Shown: positions 27,713-37,385 of the stretch, in pieces
Layout of the letters: each line of letters starts with the position of its first letter
Position numbering within the stretch: the stretch's first letter is position 1
Source: Salipiger bermudensis HTCC2601
GTDB lineage: Bacteria; Pseudomonadota; Alphaproteobacteria; Rhodobacterales; Rhodobacteraceae
Direction: 5' to 3'
Length of the DNA stretch: 64,000 nucleotides
Assembly: GCF_000153725.1 (NCBI RefSeq)
Contig: NZ_DS022276.1
Location: 2,879,934 to 2,943,933 of the forward strand
Translations under genes and position numbers: made by a program
Notes under the pieces: generated by a model
The model's input: only the letters and a program-made list of their open reading frames with translations
Database searches by the model: none
What the model was told of the DNA's origin: nothing

Positions 27713-29130
27713 GCACGTGCCCTCGGCGGATTGGCGGCCCCCTCTTCGGGGGGCAGCAGGTGGGACAGGGGGATTTGGGCTTCGATAACCGTGCCCGAGC
27801 GCGAGGACAAGACGCGCAGGCTGCCGCCGAGCTGATCCATGCGCTCCTGCATGTTGCGCAGCCCGATTCCCGGGCGTCCGGTGCCTTCCTCGGGGGCAAT
27901 ACCGCAGCCGTTGTCGGAAACCCGCAGCGTGGCGCCACGGCGATGGCCACGCAGGTCCATCTCGACCCGGGTGGCCCCGGAATGGCGCTCGATATTGGTC
28001 AGCGCCTCCTGCGCAATGCGGTAGAGCGCAATGCGGCCCTCCTGGTCGATGCGGTTGCGGAACACCACGGTCTCGAAGCGGGTGTCGATGCCGGTGCGGG
28101 CGTGGAAATCCTCGGTCAGCGCCTTGAGCGCCGGGCCAAGCCCGAGATCGTCGAGCATTCCCGGCCGCAGATCGCGGCTGATCCGGCGCACCTCCTGAAT
28201 GGCGCCCGAGAGGTTCTCCTGCCCGCGCTCCAGCGCCTGCTCGGCGCGGGCGTCTCCGGTGGCGAGCCGGCGCCGCGCGATGTCGAGCGCGTATTTCACC
28301 CCCACGAGGATCTGGCTGATGCCGTCGTGCAGTTCGCGCGCCACCCGGCCGCGCTCTTCTTCCTGTGCGTCGAAGACCCGCTGGGTCAGCTCCTTGAGCT
28401 TGGCATCCGCCAGCCGCCGCTCGCGCAGGTTCATCATCAGCCCGGACAGGAACACGGTGAGCAGGGCGATGAGCGTGATCGCCCCGATATAGAGGAAGGT
28501 GCGTTGCACCCGCGCCTCGACCCCGGCGCGCGCAAGCGCCACCTCCTCGACGATGTCGTCGATCCAGACGCCCGTGCCCACCGCCCATTGCCAGTCCTGG
28601 AAGCCCAGCACGAAGGTGATCATCCGCGCCTCCTCGCCGGTCGAGGGCTTGGGCCAGAGATAGGTGTGATAGCCCGAGCCCTGCCGGGCGATCTCGATCA
28701 GCCGGTCCGTGATCGGGGTCCCCTCGCTGTCGGTCAGGCCCGACCAGTCCTTGCCGATCATCGAGGTGCGGCGCGGCGAGACCAGGTTGGTGCCGTCGTA
28801 ATCGTAGACGAAGAACGAGCCGTCCTCGCCGTAGATCATCGCCGCGAGGATCTGGGCCACGCGGGTCTTGGCCTGCTCGTCATCGGGGGCCGCGACGCCG
28901 TAGATGAAGTAGAAGCCGTTTCGCGCCTGGGTGACGTAGTTGCGCAGCTCTTGCTTCTTGGTCTCGATAAGCGTGGTCTCGAGCGCCCGGATCTCGCGCT
29001 CGGCCACGGCGCGCGACTGCCACGCCACCACCGCCGCGATCGCCGCGGCGGCGAGGATCAGCGGCACGGAGGCGAGCAGGAACAGTTTCTGTCCGTAGCT
29101 TGGGCGCAGGCGGTCGAGAATCGAGGGCAT
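27709..29130 (-). CDS. Cache-domain sensor histidine kinase (NarL partner, HisKA_3 type)
   Basis: 473 residues. Membrane helix ~15-37, periplasmic Cache-type sensor ~45-205 (IYGEDGSFFVYDYDGTNLVSP, GFQDWQWAVGTGVWIDDI), second helix ~212-232. A HisKA_3 dimerisation domain with phospho-accepting H268 (RVARELHDGISQIL) and a HATPase_c domain (YRIAQEALTNIERHS, VSDNGCGI, GIGLRNMQERM) follow. Single-Cache kinases of this type next to TRAP transporters commonly sense the small organic acid that is transported. Divergent to the TRAP operon across 231 bases that contain a strong palindrome. Confidence 0.92.
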   Translation of the reverse strand: MPSILDRLRPSYGQKLFLLASVPLILAAAAIAAVVAWQSRAVAEREIRALETTLIETKKQELRNYVTQARNGFYFIYGVAAPDDEQAKTRVAQILAAMIYGEDGSFFVYDYDGTNLVSPRRTSMIGKDWSGLTDSEGTPITDRLIEIARQGSGYHTYLWPKPSTGEEARMITFVLGFQDWQWAVGTGVWIDDIVEEVALARAGVEARVQRTFLYIGAITLIALLTVFLSGLMMNLRERRLADAKLKELTQRVFDAQEEERGRVARELHDGISQILVGVKYALDIARRRLATGDARAEQALERGQENLSGAIQEVRRISRDLRPGMLDDLGLGPALKALTEDFHARTGIDTRFETVVFRNRIDQEGRIALYRIAQEALTNIERHSGATRVEMDLRGHRRGATLRVSDNGCGIAPEEGTGRPGIGLRNMQERMDQLGGSLRVLSSRSGTVIEAQIPLSHLLPPEEGAANPPRARA

Positions 29131-29194
29131 GGCTTTCGATAGTCGGTGATTCGGGTCTGATCAAACCACGAAACCGCAGGCTTCCCCAACGGCA

Positions 29195-29211
29195 GCAGGT
29201 TTCAAACCTGC
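29195..29211. promoter_or_regulatory. Palindrome in the two-component/TRAP divergent promoter
   Basis: GCAGGTTT-C-AAACCTGC, a perfect 8+1+8 inverted repeat, flanked by AACGG...CCGTT. It is centred 73 bases upstream of the kinase start and 159 bases upstream of the TRAP binding-protein start. It may be the response-regulator site. The following TTTTGC also allows a weak terminator reading. Confidence 0.45.
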
Positions 29212-29361
29212 CGTTTTGCAGAGCTTTCGCGCAAGATTGCTGCCGGTCTCCGTAGCAATGGGTATTTTCGCGCGGGATTTCACGAACTAGTGTGGCCGGA
29301 CTTAAACGATCCGCGCGTGCCGGAGGAGCGGTGTGCGCAACAATACCATGGGAGGATATTC

Positions 29362-30447
29362 ATGGATCGTCGTTCCTTTCTGAGGGCCACCACTGCCGGT
29401 GGCGCTGCCGCTGCCGCGTCTGCACTTGCCGCCCCGGCCTATGCGCAGGGCAAGCGCACCCTCACCCTCGTGACCACCTGGGGCCGTGGCCTCGCCGGCG
29501 TTCACGACAGCGCACAGTACTGCGCAGACCAGATCACTGCCGCCACCGATGGCGAGCTGACCGTCGAGCTGAAGGCCGCCGGTGAGCTCGTGGGCGCCTT
29601 CGAGGTGTTCGACGCGGTCTCCGCCGGTCAGGCCGACATGTACCACGGCGTCGACTACTACTTCCTCGGCCAGCACCCGGCTCTGAGCTTCTTCAGCCAG
29701 GTGCCGTTCGGCATGAACTTCATGGAATACGCCAACTGGTTCTACCACGATGGCGGCCGCGAGCTCTGCGACGAGCTCTACTCGATCTTCGGCCTCAAGG
29801 CGTTCCCCGCCGGCAACACCGGCCCGCAGTCGGGTGGCTGGTTCTCCAAGGAGATCGGCTCGCCGGAAGACTTCCAGGGCCTCAAGTTCCGCATGCCGGG
29901 TCAGGGTGGCCAGGTGCTTGGCAAGCTCGGCGCCTCGGTGCAGAACCTGCCCGGCGCGGAAGTGTACCAGGCGCTGTCCTCCGGCGCGATCGACGGCACC
30001 GAGTGGATCGGTCCCTGGGCCGACGAGAAGGCCGGCTTCCAGGAGATCACCAAGATCTACTACACCGCTGGCTTCCACGAGCCGGGCCCGAACCTGAACC
30101 TGACGATGAACCTCGAGGTTTTCGAGAGCCTGACCCCGGGTCAGCAGAAGATCGTCGAGCAGGTCTCTCGCGCGTCCAACCTCTGGAGCATGTCGCTGTT
30201 CATGGCCAACAACTCGGCCGCGCTGCAGCGGCTGCAGTCCGGTGGCGTCACCCTGATGGAATTCCCCGACAGCGTCTGGGATGCCTTCGGCGCCGCCGCC
30301 AAGGAGGTCATGGAAGAGCCGATGGGCGACGAACTCTACAAGCAGACCTACGACAGCTACATGGCGTCGCTGCAGAGCTCGGCCAACTGGGGCAGCCGCT
30401 CCGAGGGCGCGTTCTCGGCCCAGCGTAACCGCGTCATGGGTCTCTGA
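29362..30447 (+). CDS. TRAP transporter solute-binding protein (DctP family)
   Basis: 361 residues from the ATG at 29362 (GGAGG). The N-terminus has a twin-arginine signal (DRRSFLRATTAGGAAA ... APAYAQG), so the protein is probably exported folded through Tat, as for several TRAP binding proteins. The family signature includes LTLVTTWGRGLAG, the central LKFRMPGQGGQVLGKLG (conserved Arg that binds substrate carboxylates) and LSSGAIDGTEWIGPW. It captures an organic acid for the membrane subunits encoded downstream. The branch with GRGLAG and TEWIGPWAD resembles TRAP systems labelled mannitol/chloroaromatic; the substrate cannot be fixed. Confidence 0.93.
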   Translation: MDRRSFLRATTAGGAAAAASALAAPAYAQGKRTLTLVTTWGRGLAGVHDSAQYCADQITAATDGELTVELKAAGELVGAFEVFDAVSAGQADMYHGVDYYFLGQHPALSFFSQVPFGMNFMEYANWFYHDGGRELCDELYSIFGLKAFPAGNTGPQSGGWFSKEIGSPEDFQGLKFRMPGQGGQVLGKLGASVQNLPGAEVYQALSSGAIDGTEWIGPWADEKAGFQEITKIYYTAGFHEPGPNLNLTMNLEVFESLTPGQQKIVEQVSRASNLWSMSLFMANNSAALQRLQSGGVTLMEFPDSVWDAFGAAAKEVMEEPMGDELYKQTYDSYMASLQSSANWGSRSEGAFSAQRNRVMGL

Positions 30448-30467
30448 GACGACTCTAGAGCATGATC

Positions 30468-30500
30468 GACGCTCCCGCCGCGCGCGGGGGCGTCATCGCT
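30468..30500 (+). terminator. Intra-operon hairpin between TRAP binding protein and small permease
   Basis: An 11-bp stem GACGCTCCCGC / GCGGGGGCGTC (one G-U pair, loop CGC) is followed by ATCGCTTTT, 20 bases after the binding-protein stop. It probably terminates or stabilises part of the transcripts, so that more binding protein than permease is made. Confidence 0.65.
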
Positions 30501-30602
30501 TTTCAACAAAGCACCTGCGCCGCAGCGCTCCCCGGGACGGAGACGCGGCCCGCAGGACCGGACACACCGCAAAAGACACCGCAAAAGACAGGGGCACAGG
30601 TC

Positions 30603-31532
30603 ATGGAAGAGGCGGCCACAGGCGGAGCGTTCAGTGCAATTCTGAGCGGCTTGGCCTGGTTTTTCGGCAATATAGCCATGTCCTTCTACAATCTCGGCTA
30701 CGCGCTGACGCATCCGTCGAGCTGGCTGGACTGGTCGGACAAGGAAGCGATCATGCGGTTCGTCTACTACGGCGGATCGACCGAGTTCTTCTTCATCGTT
30801 CTCACCACTTTCCTGGTGCTCACCGGCATCGGCATGTGGCGCCACAACTTCATGTGGGCGCTGGTGCGCGGCTGCGAGGCCTTCGGCAACTCCGTGGGCC
30901 GCATCGCCGCATGGGCGGGCCTGATCATGGTGCTGCAGCAGGTGGTGATCATCTTCGTGCAGCGCATCTTCGCGCGGCCCGACATCTCGTTCGGCTTCGG
31001 CCTGCCGGTGACCTTCGATGTCAGCTGGTGGTCGGAAGAGCTCAAGCTCTACAACGCCATCGTGGTGACGCTGTGCCTGGCCTATACCTTCATCCAGGGC
31101 GGGCACGTGCGCGTCGACCTGATCTACGCGCCGGTGAAGTACCGCACCAAGAAGGTCATCGACATGTTCGGAAGCCTGTTCTTCATGATGCCGATGGCGA
31201 CGCTGATGTGGCTCTACTCGTGGTTCTTCCTGTGGCGCCACCTGATCGTTCCCAACCCCTCGGCCTCCGAGACCCTTGAACGTCTCGTGATGAAGGCCCG
31301 GGCGCTGCGCTGGAACGTCGAGACCATCGCCTTCAGCCCGAACGGCTTCTCGGCCTATTTCCTCTTCAAGATCCTCATCGTCGCCATGTGCGCCTTCATC
31401 TTCCTGCAGGCCGCGACGTTCTTCTGGCGCTCCTACCTCGAGTGGAAGGAAGGCCCGGAGAGCGAGGGCAAGTACCACGATCACGACCGGGTCGAGCAGG
31501 GCGAAGAAGCCTACGACCACGCCGAATTCTGA
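30603..31532 (+). CDS. TRAP transporter small membrane subunit (DctQ-like, long form)
   Basis: About 309 residues from the ATG at 30603; the frame is open further upstream but without a convincing start. Four or more membrane helices are visible, including FFFIVLTTFLVLTGIGMW, IAAWAGLIMVLQQVVIIF, and MFGSLFFMMPMATLMWLYSW. The cytoplasmic-side motif QGGHVRVDLIY is the typical DctQ signature. It is longer than usual DctQ proteins (about 160-200) because of an inserted middle segment and a C-terminal acidic tail. It pairs with the large subunit to transport the solute delivered by DctP. 14 bases precede the next gene. Confidence 0.85.
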   Translation: MEEAATGGAFSAILSGLAWFFGNIAMSFYNLGYALTHPSSWLDWSDKEAIMRFVYYGGSTEFFFIVLTTFLVLTGIGMWRHNFMWALVRGCEAFGNSVGRIAAWAGLIMVLQQVVIIFVQRIFARPDISFGFGLPVTFDVSWWSEELKLYNAIVVTLCLAYTFIQGGHVRVDLIYAPVKYRTKKVIDMFGSLFFMMPMATLMWLYSWFFLWRHLIVPNPSASETLERLVMKARALRWNVETIAFSPNGFSAYFLFKILIVAMCAFIFLQAATFFWRSYLEWKEGPESEGKYHDHDRVEQGEEAYDHAEF

Positions 31533-31546
31533 GAAGGACCACGTAA

Positions 31547-33901
31547 ATGCTATTCGGACTCGATGGCGTCGAGATCGGCCTGATCATCGTCTTTCTCACG
31601 CTCTTCTCCGCGATCCTCTCGGGCTTCCCGGTGGCCTTTGCCATCGGCGGCGCGGGGGTGATCTCGTTCTTCATCATCGCGGCGCTCGACAGCGCCGGCC
31701 TGCTCGTGCACCAGGCCATCGACAGCGGCTCCGATGCCTACCGGGCACTGGTCGCGACCGGCGTGCGCGAGGACTCGATCTCGATCTTCCGCTACCCGGA
31801 CCTGCCACGCTACGCGATGCCGGTTTTCGAGCGGGGCTGGGAGGTCGCGCTCGACCGCAACGTGTCGTTCATCGTCAACCGCATCAACGAGCGCGTCATC
31901 GCCGGCGCCAGCATCGAGACGCTGCTGGCGGTGCTGATGTTCGTGATGATGGGCATCGTGCTCGAGCGGTCCAAGATCGCCGACGACCTGCTCAAGACCA
32001 TGGCGCGGGTGTTCGGCCCGCTGCCTGGCGGCCTTGCGGTGTCGATCGTGGTTGTGGGTGCCTTCCTTGCCGCCTCCACCGGCATCGTCGGCGCCACCGT
32101 GGTCACCATGGGCCTGCTGGCCCTGCCGACCATGCTGCGCAACAACTACTCGCCCGAGCTTGCCACCGGCGTCATCGCCGCGTCGGGCACGCTGGGCCAG
32201 ATCATCCCGCCATCCATCGTGATCGTGCTTCTGGGCACGCTGGCGGGCGATCTCTACTCCACCGCGCAGGAGGCCCGGGCGCAGTCCATGGGCTGCACCG
32301 ACGCGCTGACCTATCTCGGTGAGCCTGCTGTGGTCTCGGTCGGGACGCTGTTCCAGGCGGCGCTGCTGCCGGGCATCCTGCTCGCCGGTCTCTACGCGCT
32401 CTATGCCTTCGGCTTCGCGATGCTGAACCCGTCCAAGGCGCCGCCGGTGCATGGCTCGGGCGGCATGGGCGAGCCGGTGACCCGCGGCGAGGCCTTCACC
32501 TGGTATCTCGGTGTGCCGCTGCTGCTGATCGTGGCGACCATCGGCTTCAGCCAGATCAACGTGGTGGGCAGCCAGTCGACCGTGGTGTCGAGCTTCTCCG
32601 AAGCCGGCCAGGCCGCCAGCCTGCGCACCAATGTCGGTGAGCAGTGCCAGGCGGCGATGATCGAGCTGCACGGCCAGAGCGCCTGGGACCAGGCCGTTGC
32701 CGAGCAGGCCGAGATCGAGGCCGCGGGCGGCGTCGACACCGGCCACCGCCTCTCGGAAGAGGAGCGGGCCGCCGCAACCGCGGCCAAGATCGCGGGTGCC
32801 GCGCCCATCGGCACCGGCATCGCGATCCTGACGGTGCTGCTCGGCATCACCCTGGCCTGGGGCCGGGCGGTGTCGCCCAGCTCCGAGCCGCTGCCGCTGC
32901 AGATCGGCGCCGCCGGTCTGGCGCTGGGGCTGGTGATGGACGCGCTGTTCATCACGCCCACGACCTCTTCGGGGGCGACGGTGGTTCTGATGGCTGTGCC
33001 GTGGCTGCTGGCGCTCTACGGCTGCAAGCACGCGGCGCAGCGCCTGTCGCAGAACGAGCTGATCCGCGTGGTGTTCCCGCCGCTGGTGCTGATCGTGGCG
33101 GTGCTGGGCTCGATCCTCGGCGGCATCACCAACCCGACGCCCGCCGCGGCGCTGGGGGCGGCCGGTGCCATCATGCTCGCGGCCTATCGCAAGCTGCGCG
33201 AGGATGACCGCTCGCCGAAGATCATCCTGTGGTCGACCTTCGCGGTGATCATCATGATCCTCGTCGGCACCAACTTCGACCTGCGGGTCAATGCCGAGGA
33301 GGTCAGCGCCGAGAGCTGGATTGCCTTCATCGTGGCGCAGGCGGCGTATCTCTACGCGCTGTTCGGCCTGTTCTTCGCCTGCTGGGTGCTGTTCAAGGCC
33401 GGGGTCTTGGGACCGGCGGTGCGCGAGACGGCGAAGGTCACATCGATGGTGTTCACCATCCTCGTGGCCTCGCAGCTGCTGAACCTCGTGGTGATCTCCT
33501 TCGGGGGCGAGCATTACATCCAGCAGTTCCTTCAGAGCTTCGACAACGAGCACAAGGTGTTCCTCGTGGTGATGCTGGTGCTCTTCGTGCTGGGCTTCGT
33601 GCTGGACTTCCTCGAGATCATCTACATCGTGGTGCCGATCGTGGGGCCGGTGATCTATGGCGGCTCGTTCGATCCGAAATGGGTGACCATCATGATCGCG
33701 GTGAACCTGCAGACCTCGTTCCTCACGCCGCCCTTCGGCTTCGCGCTGTTCTACCTGCGCGGCGTGGCACCTGCGAGCGTGACCACCGGCCACATCTACC
33801 GCGGCGTGCTGCCCTTCGTGGCGATCCAGGTGGCGGGGCTGGCACTGCTGTGGTTCCTGCCGGGCATCGTGACGATCGTTCCGGACCTGATCCCGAACTG
33901 A
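31547..33901 (+). CDS. TRAP transporter large membrane subunit (DctM-like, extended)
   Basis: 784 residues, far longer than the usual ~430 of DctM. The N-terminal part has the expected [19 protein letters not shown], and after an insertion of ~50 residues ([20 protein letters not shown]) the core motifs [17 protein letters not shown] and [18 protein letters not shown] second large extra region (~300-480) holds a soluble, Glu/Ala-rich stretch and added helices. The end ([20 protein letters not shown]) is the conserved DctM C-terminus. It carries the solute with sodium across the inner membrane. The extensions match the long DctQ partner. Confidence 0.9.
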   Translation: MLFGLDGVEIGLIIVFLTLFSAILSGFPVAFAIGGAGVISFFIIAALDSAGLLVHQAIDSGSDAYRALVATGVREDSISIFRYPDLPRYAMPVFERGWEVALDRNVSFIVNRINERVIAGASIETLLAVLMFVMMGIVLERSKIADDLLKTMARVFGPLPGGLAVSIVVVGAFLAASTGIVGATVVTMGLLALPTMLRNNYSPELATGVIAASGTLGQIIPPSIVIVLLGTLAGDLYSTAQEARAQSMGCTDALTYLGEPAVVSVGTLFQAALLPGILLAGLYALYAFGFAMLNPSKAPPVHGSGGMGEPVTRGEAFTWYLGVPLLLIVATIGFSQINVVGSQSTVVSSFSEAGQAASLRTNVGEQCQAAMIELHGQSAWDQAVAEQAEIEAAGGVDTGHRLSEEERAAATAAKIAGAAPIGTGIAILTVLLGITLAWGRAVSPSSEPLPLQIGAAGLALGLVMDALFITPTTSSGATVVLMAVPWLLALYGCKHAAQRLSQNELIRVVFPPLVLIVAVLGSILGGITNPTPAAALGAAGAIMLAAYRKLREDDRSPKIILWSTFAVIIMILVGTNFDLRVNAEEVSAESWIAFIVAQAAYLYALFGLFFACWVLFKAGVLGPAVRETAKVTSMVFTILVASQLLNLVVISFGGEHYIQQFLQSFDNEHKVFLVVMLVLFVLGFVLDFLEIIYIVVPIVGPVIYGGSFDPKWVTIMIAVNLQTSFLTPPFGFALFYLRGVAPASVTTGHIYRGVLPFVAIQVAGLALLWFLPGIVTIVPDLIPN

Positions 33902-33925
33902 TCAAGTCAGCTCCGGCAAAAGAAA

Positions 33926-33957
33926 AAGAGCGGGCCCTCGGGTCCGCTCTTCTCGTT
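33926..33957 (+). terminator. Rho-independent terminator of the TRAP operon
   Basis: Stem AAGAGCGG-GCC / GGT-CCGCTCTT with a short loop, followed by CTCGTTT, 25 bases after the DctM stop. Confidence 0.85.
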
Positions 33958-33982
33958 TGGATCACTTCTGTCCTGGGCCGGC

Positions 33983-34138
33983 AGGGGGGCGCTGCACCCC
34001 GTCGCGTTCCGCGCCTCCCCCCGGGATATTTTCGGCCAGAAGAAGCAGGGACGTCGTCAAGAGCCGGCAGGTCTTCTTCTGGCGACAAATATCCCCGCCG
34101 GAGGCAGGCCGGACGGCGCGGCCGGGTGCGCCGTCCGG
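33983..34138. repeat. Two head-to-head family R repeats and an edd 3' hairpin
   Basis: A plus-strand copy ends in CCCCGGGATATTTTCGGCC then AGAAGAAG (core 34017-34045). An inverted copy starts CTTCTTCTGGCGAC then AAATATCCCCGCCGG (34073-34104). A strong 11-bp stem CCGGACGGCGC / GCGCCGTCCGG (34109-34138) lies 15 bases past the edd stop. The copies point away from the adjacent gene ends, one following the TRAP operon and one following edd. Confidence 0.75.
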
Positions 34139-34153
34139 TCGGGGCGGAGCGGT

Positions 34154-35959
34154 TCAGACCACCACGGCGGCGCCGTTCGAGGCGAGGCCGACATTCTGGC
34201 GGAAGGCCTCGAAGAGCTCGCGTCCGACGCCGTGGCCATTGCCTTCAAGATCGGCCATCACCGGCTCGCGGGCCTCGAAATCCTGCGCCAGGCAGGTGAT
34301 CTCGCCCGCCACCGCGTCGACCCGCACAAGGTCGCCGTCGCGCAGTCGCGCCAGCGGGCCGCCCTTTGCAGCCTCGGGCGAGATGTGGATCGCGGACGGC
34401 ACCTTGCCAGAGGCGCCGGACATGCGGCCGTCGGTGACGAGCGCCACCTTGAGTCCCCGATCCTGCAGCACCGCCAGCGTGGGCGTGAGCCCGTGCAGTT
34501 CGGGCATGCCGTTGGCCGAGGGACCCTGGAAGCGCACTACCACGATGGTGTCCTCGGTGAACTCGCCGGCCTTGAACGCGGTCTTCACCGACTCCTGGTC
34601 GTGGAAGATCCGCGCCTTGGCCTCGATCACGTGCCGGGAGGCATCGACGGCGGAGGTCTTCATCATGCCGTGGCCGAGATTGCCGGTGAGCTGCTTGAGC
34701 CCGCCGGTCTTCTGGAACGCGTCCAAGGCCGGGCGCAGGATCTTGTCGTTCTGGGTCTCGCGCGGGGCGTCCTCGTAGACCACCGCGCCGTCCTTCAGCT
34801 TGGGCTCTTGGGTGTAGCGCGACAGCCCGTCGCCGGCGACGGTGCAGACATCCTCGTGCAGCAGCCCCGCATCGAGCAGCTCGCCGATCAGGTATTGCAG
34901 CCCACCCGCGGCGTGGAAATGGTTCACGTCGGCCAGCCCGTTGGGATAGACCTTGGCCATCAGTGGCGTGACCGAGGAGATCGCCTCGAAATCCTCGAGC
35001 TCGAGCTCGATACCCGCCGCACGCGCCATGGCCGGCAGGTGCAGCACCAGGTTGGTCGAGCCGCCGGTGGCCATCAGGCCGACCATGCCGTTGACGAAGG
35101 CCTTGGCGTCGAGAATGTCACAGACCGGGCGGTAATCGTTGCCGAGCTTGGTGATCTCGAGCGCGCGGGCGGCGCCGGCCACGGTCAGCGCGTCGCGCAG
35201 CGGCGTGTTGGGGTTGATGAAGGAGGCGCCGGGCAGGTGCAGCCCCATGAACTCCATCAGCATCTGGTTCGAGTTCGCGGTGCCGTAGAAGGTGCAGGTG
35301 CCCGGGCCATGATAGGAGGCCATCTCGGCCTTCATCAGCGCGTCGCGCCCGACCTCGCCGGTGGCGTATTGCTGGCGCACCTTGGATTTCTCGTCATTCG
35401 GCAGGCCCGAGGTCATCGGGCCGGCGGGCAGGAAGATGCCGGGGATGTAGCCGAAAGTGGCGGCGCCGATCACCAGGCCCGGCACGATCTTGTCGCAGAC
35501 GCCGAGATAGATCGCCGCGTCATAGGTGTTGTGCGACAGCGACACGCCGGTCGCCAGCGCGATCACATCGCGCGAGAACAGCGACAGCTCCATGCCGACC
35601 TGGCCCTGCGTGACCCCGTCGCACATCGCCGGCACGCCGCCGGCCACCTGTGCGGTGCCGCCGCCGGCTCGGGCCGCATCGCGGATGATCTGGGGAAAAC
35701 GCTCGAAAGGCTGATGTGCCGACAGCATGTCGTTGTAGGACGTCACGATGCCGAGGTTGGGGGCACGGCCCTCGGCCAGCGCGCCCTGGTCCTGGCCCAT
35801 GGCAGCATAGGCATGGGCCTGGTTGCCGCAGGTCAGATGCGCCCGTCGCGGGCCCTCGTCGGCGGCGCGGCGCATGCGGTCGAGATAGGTGGCGCGGCGG
35901 GTCTCGGACCGGGCCTCGATGGCCTCGGTAACCTTCGCGATCGTGGCGTCGAGCGGCAT
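34154..35959 (-). CDS. edd: 6-phosphogluconate dehydratase (Entner-Doudoroff)
   Basis: 601 residues with GGGAGAG before the ATG. Member of the IlvD/Edd family: [28 protein letters not shown] and [18 protein letters not shown] (cysteines of the Fe-S cluster), and [22 protein letters not shown] near the C-terminus. The GTANSNQM wording and the 601-residue length distinguish Edd from dihydroxy-acid dehydratase. It converts 6-phosphogluconate to KDPG in the main sugar route of marine Rhodobacteraceae. No eda gene is adjacent. A LacI-type operator-like site lies ~75 bases upstream. Confidence 0.95.
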   Translation of the reverse strand: MPLDATIAKVTEAIEARSETRRATYLDRMRRAADEGPRRAHLTCGNQAHAYAAMGQDQGALAEGRAPNLGIVTSYNDMLSAHQPFERFPQIIRDAARAGGGTAQVAGGVPAMCDGVTQGQVGMELSLFSRDVIALATGVSLSHNTYDAAIYLGVCDKIVPGLVIGAATFGYIPGIFLPAGPMTSGLPNDEKSKVRQQYATGEVGRDALMKAEMASYHGPGTCTFYGTANSNQMLMEFMGLHLPGASFINPNTPLRDALTVAGAARALEITKLGNDYRPVCDILDAKAFVNGMVGLMATGGSTNLVLHLPAMARAAGIELELEDFEAISSVTPLMAKVYPNGLADVNHFHAAGGLQYLIGELLDAGLLHEDVCTVAGDGLSRYTQEPKLKDGAVVYEDAPRETQNDKILRPALDAFQKTGGLKQLTGNLGHGMMKTSAVDASRHVIEAKARIFHDQESVKTAFKAGEFTEDTIVVVRFQGPSANGMPELHGLTPTLAVLQDRGLKVALVTDGRMSGASGKVPSAIHISPEAAKGGPLARLRDGDLVRVDAVAGEITCLAQDFEAREPVMADLEGNGHGVGRELFEAFRQNVGLASNGAAVVV

Positions 35960-36028
35960 GGAAGCTCTCCCTTTGACTGGCCGTCCCGCCCGGATGGCGA
36001 GACATCGCTGCTGTCAGCATGTAACGCG

Positions 36029-36040
36029 GTTAGCGCTATC
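36029..36040. promoter_or_regulatory. LacI-family operator-like site upstream of edd
   Basis: GTTAGC|GCTATC has one mismatch from a perfect CG-centred palindrome and lies in the divergent region between edd and the RlmI-like gene, 70 bases from the edd ATG. Such AGCGCT-centred sites are typical for LacI-family repressors of gluconate and Entner-Doudoroff genes. The regulator is not in the immediate neighbourhood. Confidence 0.45.
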
Positions 36041-36188
36041 AGTAAAGCGCGCTCATGCGGTTGCACGGGCACACGGGGTCGCACGCAGGGAAAACGCCCA
36101 GAGTTGTCGCGCTGTTCGCCGATCGCGGGCAGGAGAGCACCGATTTCCGCGCTTCCCCTTGCCGGGCCGCGCGCGCTATAGGGGCGGC

Positions 36189-37385
36189 ATGAGCTCTGAT
36201 ACCCTGCCAGTCGTCCGTCTGACGCCCAAAGCCAATGCCCGTGCCATCCGCCGTGGCTTTCCGTGGATCTATGCCAACGAGCTTGTGCTCGACCGGCGCA
36301 CCAAGGGGCTCGCGCCCGGCACCATCGCGGTGCTTGAGGATGGCGAGCGCAAGCCGGTTGGGCTGGTCGGCGTCACGCCTGCCTCCAAGATCGCCGGGCG
36401 GATGCTCGAGCGCGACACCGAGATCGAGATCGGCCGCGACTGGCTGGTGGCGAAACTGACCCGCGCGCTGGAACTGCGCGAGCGGCTCTTCGCGACACCC
36501 TACTACCGGCTGGTCCATGCCGAGGCCGACGGTCTGCCCGGGGTCATCATCGACCGCTTCGGCGACACCTGTGTGGTGCAGCCCAACGCGGCCTGGGCCG
36601 AGGCGCTGCTGCCCGAGCTGACCGAGGCACTGGCCGAGGTGACCGGCGTGGTCAACATCCTCAAGAACGCCGGCTCGCGCGGGCGCCAGCTCGAGGGGCT
36701 CGACGATGCCGACGCGGTGCTGCTGGGCGCCGCCCCCGAGGCGCCGCTGCCGGTGGAGATGAACGGCGCGACCTACATGGCCGATCTCACCGGCGGGCAG
36801 AAGACCGGCCTGTTCTACGACCAGCGCCCGAACCATGCCTTCGCCGCGCGTTTGGCGCAGGGGCAGCGGGTGCTCGACGTGTTCAGTCACGTGGGCGGCT
36901 TCGCGCTGGCGGCGCTCGCGGGCGGGGCCACAGAGGCTCTGTCGGTCGACGGCTCGGCGCCGGCGCTGGCGCTGGCCGAGGACGGGGCAAGCCGCATGGG
37001 CGCGGCGGAGCGCTTCGCCACCCGCCAGGGTGATGCCTTCAACACCCTCACCGCGCTTGGCGAGGAGGGCGAACGTTTCGGCCTCGTGATCTGCGACCCG
37101 CCGGCCTTTGCCCCCGCCAAGCCGGCCCTCGAGGCCGGGCTGCGCGCTTACGAGAAGGTGGCCCGGTTCTCGGCGCCGCTTGTGGAGGAGGGCTGCTATC
37201 TCGTGCTTTGCTCCTGCTCGCACGCGGCGGACCTGTCGAGCTTCACCGGCGCCTGCCTGCGCGGGATCGGCCGGGCCGGGCGGCGCGCACAGCTGATCCA
37301 CACCGGCTTTGCCGGGCCGGATCATCCCCTGATGCCGCAACTGGCCGAGAGCGGCTATCTCAAGGCGCTGGTCTTCCGCCTGTGA
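36189..37385 (+). CDS. Class I rRNA (cytosine-C5)-methyltransferase, RlmI-like
   Basis: 398 residues from the ATG at 36189 (AGGGGCGGC ahead). An N-terminal PUA domain (~8-90: LTPKANARAIRRGFPWIYANE, GTIAVLEDGERKPVGLVGV) and a central LVHAEADGLPGVIIDRFGD precede the SAM-binding domain with VLDVFSHVGGFALAALAGG, and VICDPPAFA plus LCSCSHAADL (the two Pro/Cys-containing catalytic motifs). This is the RlmI/RlmK-like COG1092 architecture that methylates 23S rRNA cytosine C5. The exact position is not provable from the window. Its stop overlaps the start of the PIN-domain gene. Confidence 0.88.
   Translation: MSSDTLPVVRLTPKANARAIRRGFPWIYANELVLDRRTKGLAPGTIAVLEDGERKPVGLVGVTPASKIAGRMLERDTEIEIGRDWLVAKLTRALELRERLFATPYYRLVHAEADGLPGVIIDRFGDTCVVQPNAAWAEALLPELTEALAEVTGVVNILKNAGSRGRQLEGLDDADAVLLGAAPEAPLPVEMNGATYMADLTGGQKTGLFYDQRPNHAFAARLAQGQRVLDVFSHVGGFALAALAGGATEALSVDGSAPALALAEDGASRMGAAERFATRQGDAFNTLTALGEEGERFGLVICDPPAFAPAKPALEAGLRAYEKVARFSAPLVEEGCYLVLCSCSHAADLSSFTGACLRGIGRAGRRAQLIHTGFAGPDHPLMPQLAESGYLKALVFRL

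Noticed and set aside
30564..30587. 12-bp tandem duplication ACACCGCAAAAG before the small TRAP permease gene
   Set aside because: Only two copies in the untranslated leader; too small to call a repeat array or regulatory element.
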